A stretch of 61,898 nt of DNA from Sphingomonas yabuuchiae (GTDB taxonomy: Bacteria; Pseudomonadota; Alphaproteobacteria; Sphingomonadales; Sphingomonadaceae). The notes under the pieces were generated by a model. That model was not told the DNA's origin. It searched no databases and worked only from the letters and a program-made list of their open reading frames with translations. Shown here piece after piece: positions 43,798 to 52,551 of this stretch. The DNA is taken from positions 1-61,898 of the forward strand of contig NZ_JACHNX010000018.1 of NCBI RefSeq assembly GCF_014199595.1, in the 5' to 3' direction. The translations under genes were made by a program, and so were the position numbers. Within the stretch, counting starts at the first letter, position 1, and each line of letters opens with the position of its first letter.

Positions 43798-44688
43798 ATG
43801 AAGCTGTCGGTCCTCATCAACAACTATAACTACGCCCAGTATCTGCGGGCCTGTATCGACAGCGTGCTGTCGCAGGACCATGCGGCGTATGAGATCATTG
43901 TCGTCGACGATGGGTCGACCGATGACTCGCGATCGGTGATTGCCAGCTATGGCGATGCGATCACGCCGGTGCTGAAGGCCAATGGCGGTCAGGCGTCCAG
44001 CTTCAACGCCGGCTTTGCCGCATCGAGTGGCGACATCCTCATGATGCTGGATGCGGACGATTATTTCCTGCCGGGCAAGCTTGCGCAGGTCGCCGCCATC
44101 TATTCGAGCCACAAGGTCGGCTGGTGCTTCGACCGCGTGACCAACGAGGAGGATGCGGGCATCGCCGATCCGGTCGTGTTGACCCCGATCGACAAGCGCG
44201 AGACGATGCGCGCCGGGGGCTTCCCCACCCTGCCCGTGCCGACCTCCGGCCTGACCTTCCACCGCTCGATCCTGTCGCAGATCCTGCCGATGCCGCTCGC
44301 CGACGACGTGGTGTTGAGCGACAATTACCTGAAGTTCGCGGCGGCCTATCTGGCGCCGGGCATGCTCGTCGAGACGCCGCTGACCTTCCAGCGGCTGCAC
44401 GCCACCAACCGCTACACCAATACCGACCGCGCCAAGTCGCTGAAGCCGCAGATCATGATGGCGACCGGCCTGCACCTCGCCCGGCGTTTCGACGGGCTGG
44501 GCCGCATGGGCAAGAGCCTGGTGACGGGCGGCATCGCCGATGCGCATCTGGGGCTGACCGACACGCTGGCCGAAATCGACCGGGTGGCGCGCGAGGCACG
44601 CGGCATGGGCTGGACGCGGCAGAACCTGACGACGCAGGTGGTACGCAAGCGGCTGACCGGCGCGGCCAAATCGTTGCTGGGGCGCTGA
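43798..44688 (+). CDS. GT2 family glycosyltransferase
   Basis: A 296-residue GT-A enzyme (MKLSVLINNYNYAQYLRACIDSVLSQDHAAYEIIVVDDGSTDDS, DxD-like MLDADDYFLPG). An inverting transferase likely for the EPS repeat unit. GAGGAG precedes two adjacent ATG codons; the second (43798) has the better spacing. It has no C-terminal membrane helices, unlike processive GT2 synthases. Confidence 0.9.
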   Translation: MKLSVLINNYNYAQYLRACIDSVLSQDHAAYEIIVVDDGSTDDSRSVIASYGDAITPVLKANGGQASSFNAGFAASSGDILMMLDADDYFLPGKLAQVAAIYSSHKVGWCFDRVTNEEDAGIADPVVLTPIDKRETMRAGGFPTLPVPTSGLTFHRSILSQILPMPLADDVVLSDNYLKFAAAYLAPGMLVETPLTFQRLHATNRYTNTDRAKSLKPQIMMATGLHLARRFDGLGRMGKSLVTGGIADAHLGLTDTLAEIDRVAREARGMGWTRQNLTTQVVRKRLTGAAKSLLGR

Positions 44689-44693
44689 GGGCG

Positions 44694-45635
44694 ATGGCCG
44701 ACACCGCCCCCGTCCACGTCACCCTCGGTGTTCTCACCTTCAAGCGGCCCGAGGGGATCGACAAGCTGCTGCGCGTCATGCGGAACCAGCATCGCGATCC
44801 GGCACGGCCCTGGCGGCTGAGCATCGTCGTGGTCGACAATGACGCAGGCGGCAGCAGCCGCGATGCGGTGATGGCCCATGCCGATCACCCCGAATATGAC
44901 CTGCATTACGTGATCGAGCCGCAACAGGGCATTCCCATCGCGCGCAACCGGGCGATGGACAGCGCGCCTGCGACGACCGAATTGTTCTGCTTCCTCGACG
45001 ATGACGAGTGGCCGGTCGATGGCTGGCTGGACTCGATGCTGCGCACGCGCGCGGCGACGGGGGCGGACTGCGTCTATGGCCCGATCGAGCCGGTGTTCGA
45101 GGGGCCGGTCGACGACTGGCTTCGTCGCAGCAAGCTCTACGACCGCAAGCGCTATCGCGAGGGCGAGAAGCTGAATTTCGCGGCGTCGAACAATGTGATG
45201 TTCGACTTGGCGCGGTTCCGCGCGCTTGACCTGCGCTTCGATGCGCGGATGCGCTTTACCGGCGGCAGCGACTATCTGTTCTTCAACCAGGCGTTTCGGC
45301 GCGGCATCCGCATCCACTGGTCGAGCGAAGCGCTGGTCTATGACATGTTCCCGGTCAACCGACTGACGATGAAGTGGCAGCGCCAGCGGCAATATCGGCT
45401 GGGCAACACCTTCGCCGTCGCGACCCGGATCGAGGGGACAAACGCCGAAAAGGCCAAGCAACTGGCGCGCGGCGTCGTCCGCATGGGACTGGGCGCCGCC
45501 ATGTCGCCCGCCATGCTGGTTTCGCCCTATTGGGGCGGGCGCGCGATGGTCCATCTGCTGCGCGGGGCGGGCCTGACGATGGGCATATTGGGTCACGCCT
45601 ATCAGGAATATGCCCCGTCCAAGATGAAGGGCTGA
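44694..45635 (+). CDS. second GT2 family glycosyltransferase
   Basis: A 313-residue GT2 protein (VTLGVLTFKRPEGIDKLLRVM, IVVVDNDAGGSSRDAV, GIPIARNRAMDSA, CFLDDDEWPVDGWLDSML with the metal-binding acidic cluster). It follows the first GT2 gene by five bases and ends the GT operon. A C-terminal hydrophobic region (MGLGAAMSPAMLVSPYWGGRAMVHLL) may associate with the membrane. Confidence 0.9.
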   Translation: MADTAPVHVTLGVLTFKRPEGIDKLLRVMRNQHRDPARPWRLSIVVVDNDAGGSSRDAVMAHADHPEYDLHYVIEPQQGIPIARNRAMDSAPATTELFCFLDDDEWPVDGWLDSMLRTRAATGADCVYGPIEPVFEGPVDDWLRRSKLYDRKRYREGEKLNFAASNNVMFDLARFRALDLRFDARMRFTGGSDYLFFNQAFRRGIRIHWSSEALVYDMFPVNRLTMKWQRQRQYRLGNTFAVATRIEGTNAEKAKQLARGVVRMGLGAAMSPAMLVSPYWGGRAMVHLLRGAGLTMGILGHAYQEYAPSKMKG

Positions 45636-46022
45636 AGGCTCGGGGATCGGCTGGGTAATTGGGTCCCTATCGGGGGCCCCGCAATCCTGCCTGACCATCG
45701 CGGCGGGGGCCGCAATCCAGCCGGGAAGACGCTTCCCATTCTTCATATGGTGTCGCAACTGGGCCCCGGCCTTTGCCGGGGTGGAGGTTCAGCGGTGTCG
45801 TGGCGCTTTATCCACGGGGACGCGCCTGCGGTTCGCACGAACCGATGTCCCTCCGCGAAGTCTGACCGCCTGTCACATCATCTTGCAAGGTAGCCTCGGC
45901 CGAACGTCAGCATCGCGGGGCCCCACAAACGAAAAGGCGGCCTCGGTCATGGACCGGAGCCGCCTTTTCGTTGCGCCACCATGCCTGGGGCGTCCCGGCC
46001 GAAACCGGGGCTCGCATGACCA
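45636..46022. other. intergenic region between convergent EPS units
   Basis: No credible gene in about 387 bases. It contains a perfect bidirectional hairpin (45928-45972) and some GC-rich inverted sequence around 45660-45685. Confidence 0.5.
45928..45972. terminator. bidirectional terminator
   Basis: AACGAAAAGGCGGC (45928-45941) and GCCGCCTTTTCGTT (45959-45972) form a perfect 14-bp stem with a 17-base loop between convergent genes. The A/T runs in the stem provide T-rich sequence on both strands. Confidence 0.8.
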
Positions 46023-47411
46023 TCAATATGCGTTGCGGTGAAGCAGGACCTGGAACGTCTGCAGCACGATGCGCAGGTCGCGCCAGATCGACCAATGCTC
46101 CAGATATTCTAGATCGGCCTGGAGCCGGTTGCGCAGATCGTCCTCGATCACCGTCGCGCCCCGGAAGCCACGCACCTGCGCCAGGCCGGTCAACCCCGGC
46201 TTGACCGAGTGGCGATGCCAGTAGCGGCCATCGACTTCCCAGAACAGCTTCTCGGCGGCGCGCGAACCCAGCGCGTGCGGGCGCGGGCCGACGATGCTCA
46301 TGTCGCCCTTCAGCACGTTGATGATCTGCGGCAGCTCATCCATGCTGGTCATGCGGATGAAGCGGCCGACCTTGGTGATACGGTCGTCGTCGCGCGAGGC
46401 GGAACGGTTGCCCGCCCCGTCGCTGCCCTCGACATACATGCTGCGGAACTTCAGGATGTGGAACATCTCGTTGCCCCAGCCGATGCGAACCTGACGGAAC
46501 AGGATCGGGCCCGGGCTCGTCACCTTGACCGCCACCGCGATGATGCCCAGCACCGGCGCCAGCAGGAACAGGGCCAGCCCCGAAACGGCGATGTCGAACA
46601 GCCGCTTGAGGAAGCGGTCGAACAGTCCCAGCGGCCCGACCGTCACGATCATGGTCGGCGTGTTGGCGCAGGACGAAATGCCCAGCGGCGCCAGCTTCGA
46701 CAGTTCGGGCACGAAGATCTCGCTCTGCACCCCGGTACCCTTGAGCGCGCTGGCCCAGGCGATCCGACGCTCGGGCGGGCAGGCAACGACCACGCGGTCG
46801 GCGCTGGCGACGAGTCGCGCCAGACGGTCGTACATGATGGGATCGTGCAGATCGGGGTCGAAGCGGTCGCCCGTCTCCACCACCTGCGAAAAGTCGCCAT
46901 CCGGCACCGGGGCCTGGCCGTCGCGCAGCAGCATTACGGTGAACGGGTTTCCGCCGATGATCGACGTCATGTTCCGGACAAAAGCATAGCGTGCACTAAC
47001 GATCAGGATGGTGCCGGTCAGCGCGCCCAGCGCCATCACCGCGCGCGGGAAATCCTCGCTCGCCTGGAACACGAAGGCCAACAGGATGACGGCGCAGACA
47101 GAAAGCAGCAATGCCTTGGCGCCTTGCGATGCAGCATAGCGCGGGTTCTGGAGATTGTCCTGGTCATAGGCGCGGATCGAAAAGGACGTGATGAAGTACA
47201 CGGCTACCAGCGTCGCAATCGCCACACCCCAGCGCGTATGTCCCGCCAGGGCCACTCGCAGACTAACCGCCGCAACAAAGCCGCCCAACAGGCAGGCCAA
47301 GTCTATCAAGATCAGGGCGACAAGCGCGCGAAAACGGAGAATCGATGCCGGAATATTCAAACGCTTGACCCTTTGCCGTGGCGCTTCGCCTTGGAATGTC
47401 CGCATTTCCAT
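46023..47411 (-). CDS. undecaprenyl-phosphate glucose-1-phosphate transferase (WcaJ/GumD/SpsB type)
   Basis: A 462-residue initiating transferase. Four or five N-terminal helices (about 28-140), a CoA-binding-like middle part, and a C-terminal sugar-transferase domain with KRLFDIAVSGLALFLLAPV, PGPILFRQVRIGWGNEMFHILKFRSMY and SMDELPQIINVLKGDMSIVGPRPHAL. It starts repeat-unit assembly by loading a hexose-1-phosphate, probably glucose, on undecaprenyl phosphate. The frame stays open to 48527 across intergenic DNA and antisense to ugd; the ATG at 47411 fits the family start. Confidence 0.92.
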   Translation of the reverse strand: MEMRTFQGEAPRQRVKRLNIPASILRFRALVALILIDLACLLGGFVAAVSLRVALAGHTRWGVAIATLVAVYFITSFSIRAYDQDNLQNPRYAASQGAKALLLSVCAVILLAFVFQASEDFPRAVMALGALTGTILIVSARYAFVRNMTSIIGGNPFTVMLLRDGQAPVPDGDFSQVVETGDRFDPDLHDPIMYDRLARLVASADRVVVACPPERRIAWASALKGTGVQSEIFVPELSKLAPLGISSCANTPTMIVTVGPLGLFDRFLKRLFDIAVSGLALFLLAPVLGIIAVAVKVTSPGPILFRQVRIGWGNEMFHILKFRSMYVEGSDGAGNRSASRDDDRITKVGRFIRMTSMDELPQIINVLKGDMSIVGPRPHALGSRAAEKLFWEVDGRYWHRHSVKPGLTGLAQVRGFRGATVIEDDLRNRLQADLEYLEHWSIWRDLRIVLQTFQVLLHRNAY

Positions 47412-47804
47412 GACAGCCCACCTGCTCTGGTTTCTGTTGATACCGTATGAATGTAGCCGCAGCGCCTCATTCCGAATAGATATTTTGCGCTGCAACATCG
47501 TCTCACGGTGGAATGCCGATGCCAAGCCTAAAAACCTGGTAATTAACCGTCCATGACGCAAAAACAGGCCCTTATGGGTTAAAAAATGAGGCGTTTCCCG
47601 GCTTGTCAACCCTTCATCGCACTGCAGCATGGCATTTTTCCAGGGCCTGCGGGACAGGTGGACGGTGCTCTTTTCGCGACCGTCCCACCCAAGGGCAGTT
47701 TGTGGAGGTGTCGGGCGTCCATAGGGGGTTGTCCGGGGGGGCGCCGCACGGCTAGTCCCAAGCGGCAAAGGCTCTGAACGGGTCCAGCTTATGGGGTTTG
47801 ACGA
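47412..47804. promoter_or_regulatory. divergent promoter region of the priming transferase and ugd
   Basis: About 390 bases without a credible gene, with AT-rich stretches (for example 47535-47590) between two divergent EPS genes. Both promoters should lie here. Confidence 0.45.
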
Positions 47805-48971
47805 ATGAAGATCGCTGTTTTCGGCCTCGGTTATGTCGGCATGTCCAATGCCGTATTGCTCGCCCAGCACAACGACGTCGTTGCGGTCGACATCTCGGTC
47901 GAGCGGGTGGCGATGGTCAATGACCGCAAGTCGCCGATCATCGACACCGAACTGGAAGAGTTCCTGGCCAACCGCACGCTTTCGCTGTCCGCGACCACGG
48001 ACGCGGCGCAGGCGCTGGCCGGTGCGGATTTCGTGATCGTGGCGACGCCGACCAATTATGACGTCGACACCAACAAGTTCAACACCAGTTCGGTCGAGGC
48101 GGTCATCGAGCAGGCGACCATCCATGCGCCGAACGCGACCGTCGTCGTCAAGTCGACCATCCCCGTCGGCTTCGTCGACGATGTCCGCGCGCGCCTGAAG
48201 ACCGAGCAGGTCATCTTCAGCCCCGAATTCCTGCGCGAAGGCCGCGCGCTGTACGACAATCTCCACCCCTCGCGCATCATCGTGGGCGAGCGGTCGGAGC
48301 GGGCGCGCACCTTCGCCAACCTGTTGCTGGAAGGTGCCGAGAAGAAGGATGCCCCCATCCTCTTCACCGACGCGCGAGAGGCCGAAGCGATCAAGCTGTT
48401 CGCCAACACCTATCTTGCGATGCGCGTCGCCTTCTTCAACGAACTGGACAGCTATGCGATCGCCGGGAACATGGACACGCGCCAGATCATCGAGGGCATC
48501 GGCCTGGATCCGCGCGTCGGCACGCATTACAACAACCCCAGCTTCGGTTATGGCGGCTACTGCCTGCCCAAGGACACCAAGCAGCTGCTGGCCAATTATT
48601 CCGAAGTCCCGCAGAACCTGATCCGCGCGATCGTCGACGCGAATCGCACGCGCAAGGATTTCCTGGCCGATCAGATCATTGCCCGCCGCCCGCGCAAGAT
48701 GGGCGTCTTCCGCCTCACGATGAAGGCCGGTTCGGACAATTTCCGCCAGTCCTCGATCCAGGGCATCATGAAGCGCGTAAAGGCGAAGGGCATCGAGGTC
48801 GTCGTGTACGAACCCGCGCTGGAAGAAGACCAGTTCTTCGGCTCGCGCGTCGTGCGCGATCTGGATGCGTTCAAGGCGGAATGCGATGTCATCATCGCCA
48901 ACCGCAACGCACCGGAACTGGCGGACTGCCCCGAAAAGCTGTTCACCCGCGACATCTTCGGTTCGGACTAA
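47805..48971 (+). CDS. ugd: UDP-glucose 6-dehydrogenase
   Basis: A 388-residue enzyme that makes UDP-glucuronate from UDP-glucose with two NAD+. The Rossmann motif is [11 protein letters not shown] (G7, G9, G12), the middle domain has FSPEFLREG, and the catalytic Cys is C253 in [14 protein letters not shown]. Presence in the EPS locus argues for glucuronic acid in the repeat unit. It is slightly shorter than the 430-residue forms and matches the short bacterial type. Confidence 0.95.
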   Translation: MKIAVFGLGYVGMSNAVLLAQHNDVVAVDISVERVAMVNDRKSPIIDTELEEFLANRTLSLSATTDAAQALAGADFVIVATPTNYDVDTNKFNTSSVEAVIEQATIHAPNATVVVKSTIPVGFVDDVRARLKTEQVIFSPEFLREGRALYDNLHPSRIIVGERSERARTFANLLLEGAEKKDAPILFTDAREAEAIKLFANTYLAMRVAFFNELDSYAIAGNMDTRQIIEGIGLDPRVGTHYNNPSFGYGGYCLPKDTKQLLANYSEVPQNLIRAIVDANRTRKDFLADQIIARRPRKMGVFRLTMKAGSDNFRQSSIQGIMKRVKAKGIEVVVYEPALEEDQFFGSRVVRDLDAFKAECDVIIANRNAPELADCPEKLFTRDIFGSD

Positions 48972-49037
48972 TCGGCTTGCGGGGCCGGAGCATCCTCGCT
49001 TCGGCCCCGTCCATCCTCGGCCGGTGAAGCCGACGCC

Positions 49038-50123
49038 TTATGCGAAGGGCGAGCTGTACCGGCCGAGCAGGCCGACCAACTCGCTCTGCCGCCGCACCCC
49101 CGTCTTCTGAAATACCGCGCGCAGGTGCACGCGGGCGGTGCCGTAGGTCATACCCAGATGTGCCGCCGCATCCTGCAACGCGACGCCTTCCGCCAGATGA
49201 CGCGCCAGCCGCGCCTCGGTCGGGGTCAGGTCGAACAATAGGCGAAGCAGATCCGCGCCCGGGATCGCCCGGTTTTCACCACCGGCGGTCAGCAGCAGCA
49301 GTCCGTCACTTTCGAACAGGTCGCGCGCGGAGCGCACCAGCGGGACGATATGCATGACCTGGATCGGTGTCCCCGCCCTGTCACGCACGACGATCGATCC
49401 AGCCTGATGGCGGAGCCGACCCGGCATCGAAAGTGCGGTCTTCAAGGCAGCATTTGCGTGCGGATCGGCGAAGCACAGTGTTGCGTGATGATCGGAGGCC
49501 AAGGACCCAAACTGGTCGCGGAACGCCTGATTGGTGGCTCGTAGCCGACCATTCGCCCCGACGATCGCCGCCGCCGACCCGATCAGCGCCAGCCCGTCGA
49601 CCAGCCCCTGCGCACGGGCATTCTGGATCTGCGACGCCAAGCTCATCGCCCGGCCGATGTGCGGACGAAGCGCATCCAGATGCGGCAGAGCGGCCCTTGC
49701 GGCCTCATGGCTTTCAAACGCCTCGATCGTCATCACGAGCATGTCGTGATGCGCGCCCTGCAGCAGCGTCCCGGCCCCCGCGCAGGCGCCGCGTGGTTTG
49801 AAGAAGTCCTGGTAGACGGACATTGTTGCGATATCGTCGAGGCTGCGAACGTCCGTATCCGTCACGAATTGCGGCGAACGTTGATGGACCAGCGGCGCAC
49901 CCCGCTCGTTCCTCTCCATCCATCCTTCGGCGACATAGTCCGCAAAGAGTTCGGCCACGCCCGGCGACGCCATGTGGAACCCGGTACCGTCCGTCGCCGA
50001 GAAAATGATACCCCCGCGTGCGCCCACCGACCCCGCGATGAGGTCGAGCATGTCCGGCCATTTCTCGGGCGAGCCGCCAGCTTCGTACAGGCTGGCCAAC
50101 ACTGTTGCATCAACCATGAACAT
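49038..50123 (-). CDS. LuxR-type HTH regulator
   Basis: A 361-residue regulator with a poorly defined sensory N-terminal part (weak PAS-like features around 175-280) and a C-terminal LuxR/GerE helix-turn-helix (LTPTEARLARHLAEGVALQDAAAHLGMTYGTARVHLRAVFQKTG). There is no typical acyl-homoserine-lactone domain and no luxI gene in the window. A second ATG lies at 50117. A 10-bp palindrome GATCCGGATC (50125-50134) directly precedes the start. Target genes are unknown. Confidence 0.85.
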   Translation of the reverse strand: MFMVDATVLASLYEAGGSPEKWPDMLDLIAGSVGARGGIIFSATDGTGFHMASPGVAELFADYVAEGWMERNERGAPLVHQRSPQFVTDTDVRSLDDIATMSVYQDFFKPRGACAGAGTLLQGAHHDMLVMTIEAFESHEAARAALPHLDALRPHIGRAMSLASQIQNARAQGLVDGLALIGSAAAIVGANGRLRATNQAFRDQFGSLASDHHATLCFADPHANAALKTALSMPGRLRHQAGSIVVRDRAGTPIQVMHIVPLVRSARDLFESDGLLLLTAGGENRAIPGADLLRLLFDLTPTEARLARHLAEGVALQDAAAHLGMTYGTARVHLRAVFQKTGVRRQSELVGLLGRYSSPFA

Positions 50124-50357
50124 AGATCCGGATCGGATGTATAAACCACCATTTGAGAGCCGAATTTTTGCTTATATGCAACATGGATTAATGATTTGGC
50201 CCCGGCATGGGGCTCTTACCTTGCAATAGGTGCCGCCCGTCACAGCCCAGGATCGCTCCTGCCGAATGGCTGGTGATGGCCCTAATCCCTGCCAGCCGGC
50301 AGAACCTGCTTCGAAATCGCGGACCGTGCGTTGGTCCCGGGCAAGAAGGAGAAGGTC

Positions 50358-50603
50358 ATGTCCCAGGAAGTACCTACAGCCCCAGAACCTGCCAGCTTTG
50401 CCGATCTGCCTATCCAGCCGACCGGATCGGGCGTGCAGGATCTCGAGATCGCCTATGAGCAGATGGAACTGGCCAGCGGCGATGCCGCATCGGCGGACGA
50501 AGCGCTGGGCCAAGGTGCCGATGGCATGTCCCCCGGCGATGACACCGTGATGCCTATCGAGGACGAAGAAGCCGCGATCATTAGCGCCGCCCATCCGAGC
50601 TGA
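50358..50603 (+). CDS. small acidic hypothetical protein
   Basis: An 81-residue, strongly acidic, low-complexity protein (MSQEVPTAPEPASFADLPIQ ... MPIEDEEAAIISAAHPS) that I do not recognise. AGGAGAAGG just before the ATG at 50358 supports real translation. No cysteine, membrane helix or signal peptide is present. No RiPP maturation gene is nearby. Confidence 0.55.
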   Translation: MSQEVPTAPEPASFADLPIQPTGSGVQDLEIAYEQMELASGDAASADEALGQGADGMSPGDDTVMPIEDEEAAIISAAHPS

Positions 50604-50708
50604 CCACGCAGCGGTTTCGCTGTCTTTCACCCTATGGCCATGTCGCGCCGACGCTGGTCATAGGGTTCCACTGATCCTAAACCGCTTCCGCTTGCAAGGG
50701 AGACGCAG

Positions 50709-51362
50709 ATGGGAAGCCGGCCTCTGACAGACGATCAAGCCATCATGGAGTCGGACGCCCTCATCATCGTCGATCCGCAAATGGATTTCTGTCCCGGCGG
50801 TCGATTGGCCGTAGCGGGTGGCGACGAAATCATGGCGGGCATCGACGCACTCGCCTCGCATTTTCGCCATGTCGTCATCACGCAGGACTGGCATCCTGCG
50901 GGCCATCTGTCTTTTGCAAGCAGCCATGCCGGTCGACAGCCCTTTGACAGGATTTCTATGCCTTATGGCGAACAGGTGTTGTGGCCTGATCACTGCATCC
51001 AGGGAACTACCGGGGCCGAATTCCATCCCGGCGTGCAAGGCGCAATCGACCGTGCCGACCTGATCATCCGAAAAGGCTGTAATCCGCAGGTCGATTCCTA
51101 TTCGGCCTTCTACGAAAATGACCGGACGACGAAGACCGGGCTTGCGGGCTATCTCCGTGACAAGCAGGTCCGGCGATGCGTGTTTGTCGGGCTGGCCTAT
51201 GACTTTTGCGTGGCCTGGTCGGCCCTGGATGCCCGGCGCGAAGGCTTTGAGGCCGTCATCCTGAAGGATCACACACGGGCGATCGGCATGCCGCTCGACA
51301 ACGGCACAACGATCGACGAGGCGGAGGCTCGGTTCCGCGCGGCCGATGTCCGTTTCGTCTAG
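50709..51362 (+). CDS. pncA: nicotinamidase (isochorismatase fold)
   Basis: A 217-residue PncA that converts nicotinamide to nicotinate for NAD salvage. The catalytic triad is visible: D22 (VDPQMDF), K122 (IIRKG) and C167 (AYDFCVAWSALD). The metal ligands D60, H62 (QDWHP) and H95 (PDHC) are also present. GGGAG precedes the ATG. It converges on the cupin gene. Confidence 0.93.
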   Translation: MGSRPLTDDQAIMESDALIIVDPQMDFCPGGRLAVAGGDEIMAGIDALASHFRHVVITQDWHPAGHLSFASSHAGRQPFDRISMPYGEQVLWPDHCIQGTTGAEFHPGVQGAIDRADLIIRKGCNPQVDSYSAFYENDRTTKTGLAGYLRDKQVRRCVFVGLAYDFCVAWSALDARREGFEAVILKDHTRAIGMPLDNGTTIDEAEARFRAADVRFV

Positions 51363-51404
51363 GACGCAGCGACATTCCGTGACGCCATACGCCCCGCCCC
51401 CGGT

Positions 51405-51908
51405 TCATCGGGCGGGTAGCTTGGTCCCCAGCAGCACCAGACGATCGCCGGTGATCCCGAACCAGTGCGGCACACCCGCTGGCAGCAGCACTACGTCGCC
51501 GGGCCGAAGCGGGTGCGTCGTTCCGCCCTCGATCCGCTCCCCCTCGATCAGATCGGCACGGTTTGTGACCGGGGCGACGAGGGTACCGCCCGAGATCAGC
51601 GTACCGGCACCTTCCAGCACGATGGCATATTCCGCCTCTGCCGGATGAACCGCCGGACGGCCGGGCTTTTTCCATATCTCGATCGCCGCGACGCGAGCGC
51701 CGTCGCGGACCAGCGGACGCCATGCGAAGCCCTGGCCCGGCTTCATATCGGCCAGCATCGCCGCGATCTGCCCGCGAACCTCCTTGGCGCTCGCAAAGTC
51801 GGAGGCCCCAGGACCGGTCGGAACGTCGCCCGATTGCGCCATCACGCTGATCGACGCCAGCAGCATCGAGGCGATGACAGCGGATATTTTCCTGATTGAA
51901 ATCGGCAT
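51405..51908 (-). CDS. exported cupin-domain protein
   Basis: A 167-residue protein with a signal peptide (MPISIRKISAVIASMLLASISVMAQ) and one cupin barrel (AEYAIVLEGAGTLISGGTLV, HPLRPGDVVLLPAGVPHWFGI with PxGxPH). Function is unknown. GGGAGAGG precedes the ATG at 51908; the frame is open further upstream without gene-like content. It lies 82 bp after the PnuC-family gene on the same strand and might be read with it. Confidence 0.8.
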   Translation of the reverse strand: MPISIRKISAVIASMLLASISVMAQSGDVPTGPGASDFASAKEVRGQIAAMLADMKPGQGFAWRPLVRDGARVAAIEIWKKPGRPAVHPAEAEYAIVLEGAGTLISGGTLVAPVTNRADLIEGERIEGGTTHPLRPGDVVLLPAGVPHWFGITGDRLVLLGTKLPAR

Positions 51909-51990
51909 CTTACAACCTCTCCCTGTTATGGGATCGTTGTTGCACCAAGCGATGGTCGCGGCAACAGGTCCGCAGCCGAATTGCCATCCG

Positions 51991-52551
51991 TCAGTCGCGC
52001 GACGCAGCCGCCCGCCAATCGCGATAGCCGATGACCGCAAGGCCGATCATTACCGCATACAGCCCAGCGGTCAGCATCAGGCCCTTGAACAGGAACATGC
52101 CCACATAAACGATATCGACCGCGATCCAGAGCAGCCAATTCTCACGGTGCCGCCGCGCGGTCCAATATTGCGCGACCAGGCTGAAACTGCTGAGCGTCGC
52201 GTCCAGCCATGGCAGCGCCGCATCGGTGTGGCGACTGGTGAACCAGCCGATCGCCACCGCCCCCAGCGCGCCGATCGCTAGACCCGCCCCGGCTTTCGCG
52301 CGTGTCAAAGGCTTTACGACGACCGCGCCGGTGGCGTTCCGATTACGGTGCCAGACGATCCAGCCATAGACGATGCCGATGCCGAACACCGCCTGCAGCG
52401 CCATGTCGGCATAGAGCCGCACGTCGAGGAACAGCTTGAAGTAGAGCGCGCAGGCGACGAGGTTCAGCGGCCAGCAGAAGACGTTGCGCCGTGCCGTCAG
52501 CCAGATCGCCAGGAAGCTGATGGCGACCGCCGCGATTTCCAGTGCCGTCAT
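51991..52551 (-). CDS. pnuT: PnuC-family vitamin transporter, probably PnuT (thiamine)
   Basis: A 186-residue, seven-helix PnuC-family protein (FCWPLNLVACALYFKLFLDVRLYADMALQAVFGIGIVYGWIVW, ENWLLWIAVDIVYVGMFLFKGLMLTAGLYAVMIGLAVIGYRDW). PnuC takes nicotinamide riboside, while PnuT relatives take thiamine. Here the gene is third in an operon led by a TPP riboswitch, so thiamine is the likelier substrate. Its ATG overlaps the kinase stop by four bases. Confidence 0.82.
   Translation of the reverse strand: MTALEIAAVAISFLAIWLTARRNVFCWPLNLVACALYFKLFLDVRLYADMALQAVFGIGIVYGWIVWHRNRNATGAVVVKPLTRAKAGAGLAIGALGAVAIGWFTSRHTDAALPWLDATLSSFSLVAQYWTARRHRENWLLWIAVDIVYVGMFLFKGLMLTAGLYAVMIGLAVIGYRDWRAAASRD

Noticed and set aside
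47412..48527. N-terminal extension of the priming transferase frame
   Set aside because: The open frame crosses intergenic DNA and the antisense strand of ugd. The transferase similarity begins after the ATG at 47411.
51991..52551. Reading the PnuC-family gene as nicotinamide riboside uptake paired with pncA
   Set aside because: pncA is on the opposite strand in another unit, and the PnuC-family gene is inside a TPP-riboswitch operon, which fits thiamine better.
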